Of a DNA stretch of 64,000 bases, positions 52,768 to 60,194 are shown piece after piece (within the stretch, counting starts at the first letter, position 1; the number at the start of each line of letters is the position of its first letter). Source of the DNA: Oscillospiraceae bacterium (GTDB taxonomy: Bacteria; Bacillota; Clostridia; Oscillospirales; Oscillospiraceae); NCBI GenBank assembly GCA_020025275.1, contig JAHHSI010000010.1, forward strand, positions 7,446-71,445. Reading direction: 5' to 3'. The position numbers and the translations under genes were made by a program. The notes under the pieces were generated by a model. The model made no database searches. It saw only the letters and a list, made by a program, of their open reading frames with translations, and was not told the origin of the DNA.

Positions 52768-53328
52768 TTACAGGCGGACAGCCTGCTCGTAGTTTTTCCC
52801 GACCTGCCAGAGACGGATCAGGAAGAAAATCGTGGCCACTGCCTGCGCAATCAGAAGGCACAGGCTTGCAACGGCGCCCAGAGCGGGAGAGAACATGACC
52901 AGCGGAGTGAGCACCAGAGACAGCAGCGCACACATGACCACCGTCTTCCACGCCTTGAACAGAGGCACACTGCCCAGCTCGACGTTGCGATGGACCTCCA
53001 CGTTGGCAATGGCGTGGACCACCCGCCACGTCACATACAGGGTGAGAAGCAGGGCCGCTGCATCCAGAATGGTGATGATGTAGGGCAGCGCCGCGCCGTG
53101 GGGGTGCAGGAAAAGATCACGCAGCCAGGCAAGGATGTAGTAGAGGCACAGTCCGGAGCCCCAGCGCTGCAGGGGGGCAAAGAGGGGACTTTCTGCGGCT
53201 AAGTGCGCGCAGGCGGAAACCAACAGGCCAAAGCCAACAAATGTGGGGATCAGCTGGACGGTAGCCGAGCCGACGGTGATGGAAAAATTCAGAAGAATGA
53301 AGAAAAAAGCCCAAAATAAACGTTTCAT
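52768..53328 (-). CDS. Conserved membrane protein of unknown function
   Basis: This 186-residue protein has about five hydrophobic segments (LFWAFFFILLNFSITVGSA, FVGFGLLVSACAHLA, IITILDAAALLLTLYVTW, VVMCALLSLVLTPLVMF, LLIAQAVATIFFLIRLW). I do not recognise a named family. ATG 53328 has aggtggtcccct upstream; the frame extends four codons further without a site. It has its own promoter and ends about 60 bases before the SRP promoter. Confidence 0.7.
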   Translation of the reverse strand: MKRLFWAFFFILLNFSITVGSATVQLIPTFVGFGLLVSACAHLAAESPLFAPLQRWGSGLCLYYILAWLRDLFLHPHGAALPYIITILDAAALLLTLYVTWRVVHAIANVEVHRNVELGSVPLFKAWKTVVMCALLSLVLTPLVMFSPALGAVASLCLLIAQAVATIFFLIRLWQVGKNYEQAVRL

Positions 53329-53358
53329 AGAGGGGACCACCTTTCGTATTTAGTAGAG

Positions 53359-53387
53359 AATATACCATTTTAAAAAGAATATGTCAA
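53359..53387 (-). promoter_or_regulatory. Promoter of the 52768-53328 gene
   Basis: On the minus strand, TTGACA (53387-53382), a 17-base spacer and TATATT (53364-53359). Confidence 0.75.
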
Positions 53388-53415
53388 TAATTCATGAACA
53401 AGAAGGTTCTACTGC

Positions 53416-53443
53416 TTGCATTTTTTTGAAAAAGGATTATGAT
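53416..53443 (+). promoter_or_regulatory. Promoter of the CobW-like gene pair
   Basis: TTGCAT (53416-53421), a 16-base spacer and TATGAT (53438-53443). Confidence 0.55.
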
Positions 53444-53493
53444 AGAAGCGTATGAAAATTTACTGCGACAGCAGAAGAAAAGAAGGTAGTTCA

Positions 53494-54621
53494 ATGACAA
53501 AAATTGATATTATCTCCGGCTTCTTGGGAGCCGGCAAAACCACGCTGATCAAGAAGATGATCGCAGAAGCCTATCAGGGCGAAAAGCTGGTGCTCATCGA
53601 AAATGAGTTCGGCGAGATCAATATTGACGGTGGATTTTTAAAGGACAGCGGCGTGCAGATCAGCGAGATGTCTGCCGGCTGCATTTGCTGTTCTCTGGTG
53701 GGCGATTTCGGCAAGGCGCTGAAGGATGTACATGAGCAGTTCCATCCCGACCGCATCCTCATCGAGCCCTCCGGCGTGGGCAAGCTCAGCGACGTGATCG
53801 TGGCGGTGGAGAACACGGTGGCGCAGGAGGCGGACATGAAGCTCAACGCCTTCGTAACCGTGGCAGATGCCTCCAAGGTCAAGGTCTACATGAAGAACTT
53901 CGGTGAGTTTTACAACAACCAGATCGAGGCCGCCGGTACCATCATTCTCAGCCGCACCCAGAAGCTGAGCCAGGAGAAGCTGGAGGCGGCGGTGGCCATG
54001 CTGCGGGAGAAGAATCCCACCGCCGCCATCCTCACCACACCGTGGGAGCAGCTGGACGGCAAGGCGCTGTTGAGCGCAGTGGAAAAGGTGTCGCTGGCCG
54101 ACGAGATGCTGGAGAAGATGCAGCAGGAACACGAGGCGCATGAACACGAGCACCATCATGAGCATCACCATGACCACGAGCATCACGAGCATGAGCATGG
54201 CGAGGAGTGCTCCTGCGGCTGCCATGACCACGTACATGAGCATGAACACGAGCATCATCATGACCATGACCATCACGACCATGACGAGCACTGCACCTGC
54301 GGCTGCCACGACCACGACCATGAGCACCACCATCATCACCACCATGCCGATGAGGTGTTCACCAGCTGGGGTGTGGAGACGCCCCATGTCTATACCGAGA
54401 ATCAGATCCGGGAGTGCCTGCACGCACTGGACAGCGGTGACTACGGCGCCATCTTGCGGGCCAAGGGGATTGTGCCTGCCGGTGAGGGAACATGGCTCCA
54501 TTTTGACTATGTACCTGAAGAGCACGACGTCCGCTTCGGCCCTGCCGATTATACGGGGCGCCTGTGCGTGATCGGTTCTCAGCTGCGTGAAGAGGAGCTC
54601 AAGAAGCTCTTTGCCCTGTAA
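53494..54621 (+). CDS. COG0523/CobW-family GTP-dependent metallochaperone with long His/Cys tract
   Basis: This 375-residue G3E GTPase has Walker A GFLGAGKTT (about 8-16) and the metal-binding CICC (about 64-67). SEMSAGCICC is the classic GCxCC context, and the later ILSRTQKL takes the NKxD region. Residues about 211-286 are a His/Glu/Asp-rich stretch holding two CSCGCHDH-type motifs (EECSCGCHDH, HCTCGCHDH). A CobW C-terminal domain follows. These proteins deliver metals such as Zn, Co or Fe. It is 11 bases ahead of a second, divergent family member. ATG 53494 has agaaggtagttca upstream. Confidence 0.92.
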   Translation: MTKIDIISGFLGAGKTTLIKKMIAEAYQGEKLVLIENEFGEINIDGGFLKDSGVQISEMSAGCICCSLVGDFGKALKDVHEQFHPDRILIEPSGVGKLSDVIVAVENTVAQEADMKLNAFVTVADASKVKVYMKNFGEFYNNQIEAAGTIILSRTQKLSQEKLEAAVAMLREKNPTAAILTTPWEQLDGKALLSAVEKVSLADEMLEKMQQEHEAHEHEHHHEHHHDHEHHEHEHGEECSCGCHDHVHEHEHEHHHDHDHHDHDEHCTCGCHDHDHEHHHHHHHADEVFTSWGVETPHVYTENQIRECLHALDSGDYGAILRAKGIVPAGEGTWLHFDYVPEEHDVRFGPADYTGRLCVIGSQLREEELKKLFAL

Positions 54622-54632
54622 GGAGTGTGTGG

Positions 54633-55562
54633 ATGGATATTCCTGTATATCTGATGGCCGGCTTTTTGGACGGCGGCAAGACAAATTTTATCAATAGTAT
54701 TCTCAAAGACGGGTTTGCTCTGGAGGACCGTACCCTGCTCATCTGCTGTGAAGAGGGAGAGGAGGAGTACGATCCCAAGGCGCTGACCAATGTATTCACC
54801 GTGAAGGTGGAAAACCGGGAGGACCTGACACCGGCCTTTTTCAAAAAGCTGGAGAAGATGTATAAGCCCAAGCAGGTCATCATGGAGTATAACGGGATGT
54901 GGCCCATTGAGCCGCTCTACCGGGAGGGGCTGCCGGCCAACTGGATCCTCTATCAGATCATGGCCTTTATCGACGCTACCACCTTTGATATGTATGCTAA
55001 GAACATGGGCCAGCTGATGATGGAGAAGGTCATGAATGCCGACCTGATCATCTTCAACCGCTGCACAGAGGAGCTGCGGGCGTTCCTGCGCAGCCGTAAT
55101 CTGCGTATGGCCAACCGCCGTGCGGAGATCTATCTGGAGAATGTGGACGGCACCAGCGAGGAGTACGTCACCGATGATATGATGCCCTTTGAGATCATCG
55201 ACAATCGCCTGGAAGTGCCCGACGAGGATTTTGGCGTCTGGTATGTGGATATGATGGACAAGCCCCAGCGCTATCAGGGCGTGGAGGTGTGCTTCAAGGC
55301 GGTGATGTGCCACTCCAAGAAGTATCGCGGCGTCCACTGCCCCGGCCGCTTTGCCATGGTGTGCTGCGAAAACGATATGCAGTTTTTGGCACTGGTGTGC
55401 AAGGGCGACGGGCTGGAGAACTTCAAGAATCGTGCGTGGGTGGAGATCCGCGCCACGGTGCAGGTGGAGCACAACGACGCCTATGAGGGCGAGGGCCCGG
55501 TCCTCTATGTCACCGACATCAAGGGCTGCGAAAAACCCAAGGAGGAAGTTGTCTCCTTCTGA
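54633..55562 (+). CDS. Divergent COG0523/CobW-like P-loop protein
   Basis: This 309-residue protein starts like CobW (IPVYLMAGFLDGGKTNFINS), with an altered P-loop GFLDGGKTN. It lacks the GCxCC metal motif. Instead it has LLICCEEGEEEYD early and C-rich segments late (VCFKAVMCHSKKYRGVHC, MVCCEND). IFNRCTEE occupies the NKxD position. It is co-transcribed with the preceding canonical CobW protein and ends at a terminator, so the pair probably work as a heteromeric metal-handling unit (inference). ATG 54633 is preferred over GTG 54627 because aaggag is correctly spaced only for it. Confidence 0.8.
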   Translation: MDIPVYLMAGFLDGGKTNFINSILKDGFALEDRTLLICCEEGEEEYDPKALTNVFTVKVENREDLTPAFFKKLEKMYKPKQVIMEYNGMWPIEPLYREGLPANWILYQIMAFIDATTFDMYAKNMGQLMMEKVMNADLIIFNRCTEELRAFLRSRNLRMANRRAEIYLENVDGTSEEYVTDDMMPFEIIDNRLEVPDEDFGVWYVDMMDKPQRYQGVEVCFKAVMCHSKKYRGVHCPGRFAMVCCENDMQFLALVCKGDGLENFKNRAWVEIRATVQVEHNDAYEGEGPVLYVTDIKGCEKPKEEVVSF

Positions 55563-55580
55563 AATATGCCATAGACAAGG

Positions 55581-55616
55581 AAAGAGCCTTACAGAACGCT
55601 GTAAGGCTCTTTTTTA
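55581..55616. terminator. Bidirectional terminator between CobW pair and feoA
   Basis: AAAGAGCCTTACAG pairs with CTGTAAGGCTCTTTTTT. Confidence 0.88.
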
Positions 55617-55838
55617 CTGGATGCGGACATGGCAGGCATCCGTCCGCCGCAGGGCAATCACCGCGTCCATAATGCGGTAGGCGGTGGGGTCGCCAAAGCA
55701 GCTGCGCAGCAGCGCCGTGACCGTCTGTCCCGGGACAAATCCCAGCGATACCAGACGCTGTCGTGCCGCGTGCTGTAAATCCAGTCCGAGGATGGTGGCA
55801 CTCTCTCCGGGGCAGAGCTGATCTAAGGTCCGAGCCAT
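55614..55838 (-). CDS. feoA: Ferrous iron transport protein A
   Basis: This 74-residue SH3-like FeoA protein has the pattern LDQLCPGESATILGLD...RQRLVSLGFVPGQTVTALLRSCFGDPTAYRIMDAVIALRRTDA, which covers the whole domain. FeoA is a small cytoplasmic partner of FeoB. It starts at 55838 after an aaggaggttttttct site. FeoB is 4.4 kb away on the other strand, so the usual feoAB operon is split. Confidence 0.9.
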   Translation of the reverse strand: MARTLDQLCPGESATILGLDLQHAARQRLVSLGFVPGQTVTALLRSCFGDPTAYRIMDAVIALRRTDACHVRIQ

Positions 55839-55896
55839 AGAAAAAACCTCCTTGCAAGGGTCTGCTTCAGCCTATGCGCCGGAGAGCGGGGACGTG

Positions 55897-55927
55897 AAAA
55901 AACACCGCCCGCAGGCGGTGTTTTTAT
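55897..55927 (-). terminator. Terminator of the cytidine deaminase gene
   Basis: AAACACCGCCTGC and GCGGGCGGTGTTT-type arms with T tracts on both strands. Confidence 0.85.
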
Positions 55928-55948
55928 CGTTGGATGAGGCGGCCGTGC

Positions 55949-56338
55949 TTACAGCATGGAACCATCGAAGCTGTAAGGCAGCAGTTCGCCGAAGGTGAAG
56001 TGCTTGGCCTCGCCGGCGCCGTTGAGACAGATGACCTCAAAATCGTCGGAGACGAATTCCCGCAGCACCTGACGGCACACGCCACAGGGTACGCAGTAGT
56101 CCTTGCGGCCGGCGATCACAATGCGCTGAAAGTCCCGGCGCCCTTCGCTGACGGCCTTGAAAACCGCCACCCGCTCCGCACAGATGGTGGGGCCGTAGGA
56201 GGCGTTTTCCACATTGCAGCCGGTGAAAACCGTGCCGTCGCTGCACTCCAGTGCGGCACCCACTGCGAAGTGGGAATAGGGACTATAGGATCGATCCAGC
56301 ATATCCATGGCCTTGCGGCACAGTTCTTTTTCTGTCAT
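55949..56338 (-). CDS. cdd: Cytidine deaminase
   Basis: This 129-residue enzyme hydrolyses cytidine and deoxycytidine to uridine forms for pyrimidine salvage. YSPYSHFAVGAAL (about 18-30), GCNVENASYGPTICAER (catalytic Cys/Glu) and PCGVCRQ (two zinc cysteines) are all present. ATG 56338 was chosen because gaggaggac precedes it and it matches the family length; the longer frame has no site. Confidence 0.95.
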   Translation of the reverse strand: MTEKELCRKAMDMLDRSYSPYSHFAVGAALECSDGTVFTGCNVENASYGPTICAERVAVFKAVSEGRRDFQRIVIAGRKDYCVPCGVCRQVLREFVSDDFEVICLNGAGEAKHFTFGELLPYSFDGSML

Positions 56339-56368
56339 AGAAGAGTCCTCCTCATTGAAAATCCGGGG

Positions 56369-56402
56369 AAAAAGACGGCAGAGGTTCCCTCTGCCGTCTT
56401 TA
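56369..56402 (-). terminator. Terminator of the ABC exporter operon
   Basis: AAAGACGGCAGAGG pairs with CCTCTGCCGTCTTT, with a T tract on the minus strand. Confidence 0.88.
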
Positions 56403-56438
56403 TTGTAGCGCAAAAAGGGGCAATGCGTCAAGGGAGCA

Positions 56439-58304
56439 TTATTTCAGCTCTGCCTGCCCCGTGTAGAGATGGTAATACCGGCCCTTTTCCGCCAAAAGCT
56501 GTTCGTGGCTGCCCCGCTCGATGACCTCGCCCTGCTCCAGAACCAGAATGGCCTTGGCGTTGCGGACCGTGGAGAGGCGGTGGGCGATGACGAACACGGT
56601 GCGGCCCTCCATGAGGGAGTCCATGCCGGCCTCAATGAGTTTCTCCGTGCGGGTGTCGATGGAGGAGGTAGCCTCGTCCAAGATCAGTACCGGAGGATCG
56701 GAGACGGCGGCCCGGGCAATGGCCAGCAGCTGGCGCTCGCCTTGGCTTAACTCCTCGCCGTCGCCGGTGAGCACCGTGTCATAGCCCTGCGGCAGATGGC
56801 GGATGAAGGTGTCGGCGTTGGCCAGCTTGGCGGCCCGGCGCACCTCCTCGTCGGTGGCATCCAGCTTTCCGTAGCGGATGTTGTCGGCCACGGTGCCGGT
56901 AAAGAGGTGCGTGTCCTGCAGTACCACGCCCAGTGAGCGGCGCAGGGATTCCTTGGAAATCTCTTGGATATTGATGCCGTCGTAGGTGATACTACCGGAC
57001 TGAATGTCATAAAAGCGGTTGATGAGGTTGGTGATGGTGGTCTTTCCGGCGCCGGTTGAACCCACGAAGGCGATCTTCTGGCCCGGCTTTGCAAAGAGGG
57101 ACACCTGATGCAGCACCGGCTTTACAGGCTCGTAGCCAAAGACCACGTCCTCAAAGCGGACATCACCCCGCAGCTCTATCAGAGTCCCGTCCGGCGTTTT
57201 CCACGCCCAGTGGCCGGTGCGGCGCTGCGTTTCGGTGAGGGCACTCCCCTCTTTCTCCACCCGTACAAGGACGGTTTTTCCCTCGTCGGACTCCGGCGTT
57301 TCCTCCATGACGGAAAAAATACGCTCGGCGCCGGCGATGGCGGAGAGGAGGACGTTCACCTGCTGGGACAGCTGTGTGATGGGCTGGGAGACCTGCTTAA
57401 CATAGAGGAGATAGGCGCCCAGAGCACCTACATTAAAAACGCCGCCGATGGCCAGCAGGCCGCCGACACAGCAGGTAACGGCATAGTTGATGCGGGAGAG
57501 GTTGCCCATGGTGGGCATCATGGAGGCGGCATAGGTCTGGGCCGTGGTGGCGGCATCTCGATAGGCGATGTTCAGCCGGGCAAAGCGGTCCACCGCCACC
57601 TGCTCGTGGTGAAAGACCTTGATGACCTTCTGCCCCTCGATCATCTCCTCAATGTAGCCGTTGAGAGAGCCGAGAGCCGCCTGCTGGCGGCGGAAGTTGG
57701 TGCGGCTCTTGCCGCCGATGGTCTTGACCGCCAGAAGCATCAGCAGGAGAAACACTACGGAGATCAGCGTCAGTACCCAGTTGAGGTAGAGCATCATCCC
57801 CAGAATCCCCAAAAAGGTCAGCAGGCAGGAGATCACGCTGGCAAAGCTGTTGCTGATCATTTCAGAGACGGTGTCCATATCGTTGGTGAACCGGCTCATC
57901 AGATCTCCGGCGGGGTGGGTATCATAGTAGCGCAGGGGCATTTTCTGCAGGTGGGCAAAGAGATCCTGTCGCAGCTGGGTCACCGTATTTTGAGAGATAT
58001 GCACCATAATGCGGGCATAGATATAGGATGCCAGCGCCGAAAAGACATAGACGGCGGCCATCAGCACCAGCATCTTGAACAGCCCTGAAAAATCCCCGGG
58101 AAGGATATAGTCGTTGATGATGGGCTTGATCAGGTAGCTGCCGCCGACGTTACCGGCTGCCGAGAGCAGCAGGCAAAGGACCACCGGGATGAAGGCCAGA
58201 CGGTAGCGGGTGATATAGCGCATAAGTTTTCCGATGGTGCTGCGGAGATTGCGGGGGCGCTGGAACCCGTGGGCGGCGCCGTGACCGTGGGGATGATTAG
58301 CCAT
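56439..58304 (-). CDS. Heterodimeric ABC exporter subunit (canonical ATPase site residues)
   Basis: This 621-residue half transporter has a His/Gly-rich start, six membrane helices (about 35-340) and an ATPase domain. Walker A is GSTGAGKTT, the signature LSQGERQLL and Walker B VLILDEATSSID, with the catalytic Glu intact. An insert of about 50 residues before the ATPase domain (EGKTVLVRVEKEGSALTE...) is longer than usual. Its start overlaps the stop of the upstream gene by 8 bases, so the two products form a heterodimer. The substrate (drug, lipid or peptide) is unknown. Confidence 0.92.
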   Translation of the reverse strand: MANHPHGHGAAHGFQRPRNLRSTIGKLMRYITRYRLAFIPVVLCLLLSAAGNVGGSYLIKPIINDYILPGDFSGLFKMLVLMAAVYVFSALASYIYARIMVHISQNTVTQLRQDLFAHLQKMPLRYYDTHPAGDLMSRFTNDMDTVSEMISNSFASVISCLLTFLGILGMMLYLNWVLTLISVVFLLLMLLAVKTIGGKSRTNFRRQQAALGSLNGYIEEMIEGQKVIKVFHHEQVAVDRFARLNIAYRDAATTAQTYAASMMPTMGNLSRINYAVTCCVGGLLAIGGVFNVGALGAYLLYVKQVSQPITQLSQQVNVLLSAIAGAERIFSVMEETPESDEGKTVLVRVEKEGSALTETQRRTGHWAWKTPDGTLIELRGDVRFEDVVFGYEPVKPVLHQVSLFAKPGQKIAFVGSTGAGKTTITNLINRFYDIQSGSITYDGINIQEISKESLRRSLGVVLQDTHLFTGTVADNIRYGKLDATDEEVRRAAKLANADTFIRHLPQGYDTVLTGDGEELSQGERQLLAIARAAVSDPPVLILDEATSSIDTRTEKLIEAGMDSLMEGRTVFVIAHRLSTVRNAKAILVLEQGEVIERGSHEQLLAEKGRYYHLYTGQAELK

Positions 58305-60033
58305 CGATCATCCCTCCTTCCTGTTGAGACTCGTAGACTTCGCGGTAAATGCCGCAGGAGGAGAGGAGCTGGTCATGGGTGCCCATGGCGGCGATCGCTC
58401 CGTCGTCCATCACAAGGATGAGGTCGGCATCCATCACCGAGGTGACGCGCTGGGCGATGATGATCTTGGTGGTTCCCGGCAGCACTTGGCGGAGCGCTTG
58501 TCGGATGCTTCGATCCGTAGCTGTATCTACCGCCGAGGTGGAGTCGTCCAGAATGAGGATCTTCGGCTTGCGGAGAATGGCGCGGGCAATGCACAGACGC
58601 TGCTTCTGTCCGCCGGAGATATTCGTGCCGCCCTGATCGATCTTCGTCTCGTAGCCCTGCGGCATTCGGTCGATGAACTCATCGGCGCAGGCCACACGGC
58701 AGGCCGCACGCAGCTCTTCATCCGAGGCGTCATGGCTGCCCCAGCGGAGGTTATCGGCCACGGTGCCTGAGAAGAGGGTGTTTTGCTGCAGCACCATAGC
58801 GCAGGCATCCCGCAGATGGGCGGTGGTGTACGACTGTACGGGGTGGCCGCCGACAAAGACACGGCCCTCCGTGGCCTCGTAGAGACGGGGAATCAGGCTG
58901 ACCAGAGTGGTTTTGGCGCTGCCGGTGCCGCCCAGAATACCGACGGTCATCCCCGCGTCCACGGAAAAATGGATATCCCGCAGATTCCATGTCTCCGCCG
59001 TCTGGTGGTACTTGAAAAAGACATGGTCAAAGCGCACGGAGCCGTCCGGCACTTCCAAGGCGGGATCGGCTGCGGCATCGGTGATCTCCGGGGCTTCCTC
59101 CAGTACCTCCACAATGCGGCGGGCGCAGGCGATGGAGCGGCTGAGCATCATCAGGATCATGGAGACCATCATCAAAGACATCAGGATCTCGGTGATGTAG
59201 GTGATAAAGGAGATGAGATCGCCGCTGCCCATGATGCCGTCATAGACATAGTGTCCGCCGATCCACATGACGGCGATGATGGTGGAGTAGACGATGACGA
59301 TCATCAGCGGCATAAAGGACACCACGAACGAGGAGGCGTGCTCTGCCGTCTTGCGCAGGTGTACGCTGCGCTTTTCAAATTTATGGCACTCCTCCGGCTC
59401 GCGGACGAAGGACTTCACTACGCGGATGGCATTGAGGTTTTCCTGCACCACCAGATTGAGGTCGTCGGTGGCCTGCTGCATGGTGTTGAACATGGGGCCG
59501 ACCCGGCGCAGGATCACCGTGGCCACAACGGCCAGCAGCGGAAGCACCACCAGAAAGACGCGGCTGAGCTTGAGACTGATGGTCGCAGCCAAGACCAGTG
59601 CGGTGAGCAGCATCATGGGCGCACGAACCACGATCCGCAGACCCATCATCAGTGTTTGCTGCATGGCGGCCACGTCGTTGGTCAGACGGGTGATGAGCGA
59701 TGCGGTGGAAAAGTGTTCGATGTTGCTGAACGAAAATTTCTGGATCTGCTCATAGACCTCCAAACGCAGGTTGGCACCAAAGCCCATGCCGGCGCGGGCA
59801 GCGGCGGCGGAGGCGGTGATGCCCAGCAGCATGGCCACAGCGGCCATGGCGGCCATTTTCAGACCGGCCAGTAAGATGTAGTGGCGGTCACCGCCGGCAA
59901 TACCGACGTCCACAATGTTACTCATGGTCAGCGGCAGCAGCAGTTCCAGCACTGCCTCACCGGCAGAGCATAGGATGCCAAGGAGCATATACGGGCGATA
60001 GCCCTTGGTATAGGGGTACAGTTTTCGGATCAT
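58297..60033 (-). CDS. Heterodimeric ABC exporter subunit (degenerate catalytic Glu)
   Basis: This 578-residue half transporter has six helices then an ATPase domain. Walker A is GGTGSAKTT, the signature ISGGQKQRL and Walker B ILILDDSTSAVD. Asp replaces the catalytic Glu after Walker B, the hallmark of the inactive site in TM287/288- or BmrCD-type exporters. It is the promoter-proximal gene of a two-gene operon, divergent from feoB. It starts at 60033. Confidence 0.92.
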   Translation of the reverse strand: MIRKLYPYTKGYRPYMLLGILCSAGEAVLELLLPLTMSNIVDVGIAGGDRHYILLAGLKMAAMAAVAMLLGITASAAAARAGMGFGANLRLEVYEQIQKFSFSNIEHFSTASLITRLTNDVAAMQQTLMMGLRIVVRAPMMLLTALVLAATISLKLSRVFLVVLPLLAVVATVILRRVGPMFNTMQQATDDLNLVVQENLNAIRVVKSFVREPEECHKFEKRSVHLRKTAEHASSFVVSFMPLMIVIVYSTIIAVMWIGGHYVYDGIMGSGDLISFITYITEILMSLMMVSMILMMLSRSIACARRIVEVLEEAPEITDAAADPALEVPDGSVRFDHVFFKYHQTAETWNLRDIHFSVDAGMTVGILGGTGSAKTTLVSLIPRLYEATEGRVFVGGHPVQSYTTAHLRDACAMVLQQNTLFSGTVADNLRWGSHDASDEELRAACRVACADEFIDRMPQGYETKIDQGGTNISGGQKQRLCIARAILRKPKILILDDSTSAVDTATDRSIRQALRQVLPGTTKIIIAQRVTSVMDADLILVMDDGAIAAMGTHDQLLSSCGIYREVYESQQEGGMIDG

Positions 60034-60194
60034 AGAGTCACCTCCGGGTGCTGGGTCATACGAGTGAATGGGTGATAATGTAACTCCTTATTATAACGTG
60101 ATTTCTCCAAACTGTCAAGAAATGGACGGCAGGAACCTTTTCCGGCGCTGCGGCATAGAATGGGAGGCGTCAATGGGCAGAAGGAGGCGGTCGT

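Noticed and set aside
54125..54350. Repetitive CAT/CAC-rich DNA that looks like a low-complexity repeat
   Set aside because: It is the in-frame His-rich metal-binding tract of the CobW-like protein, not an independent repeat element.
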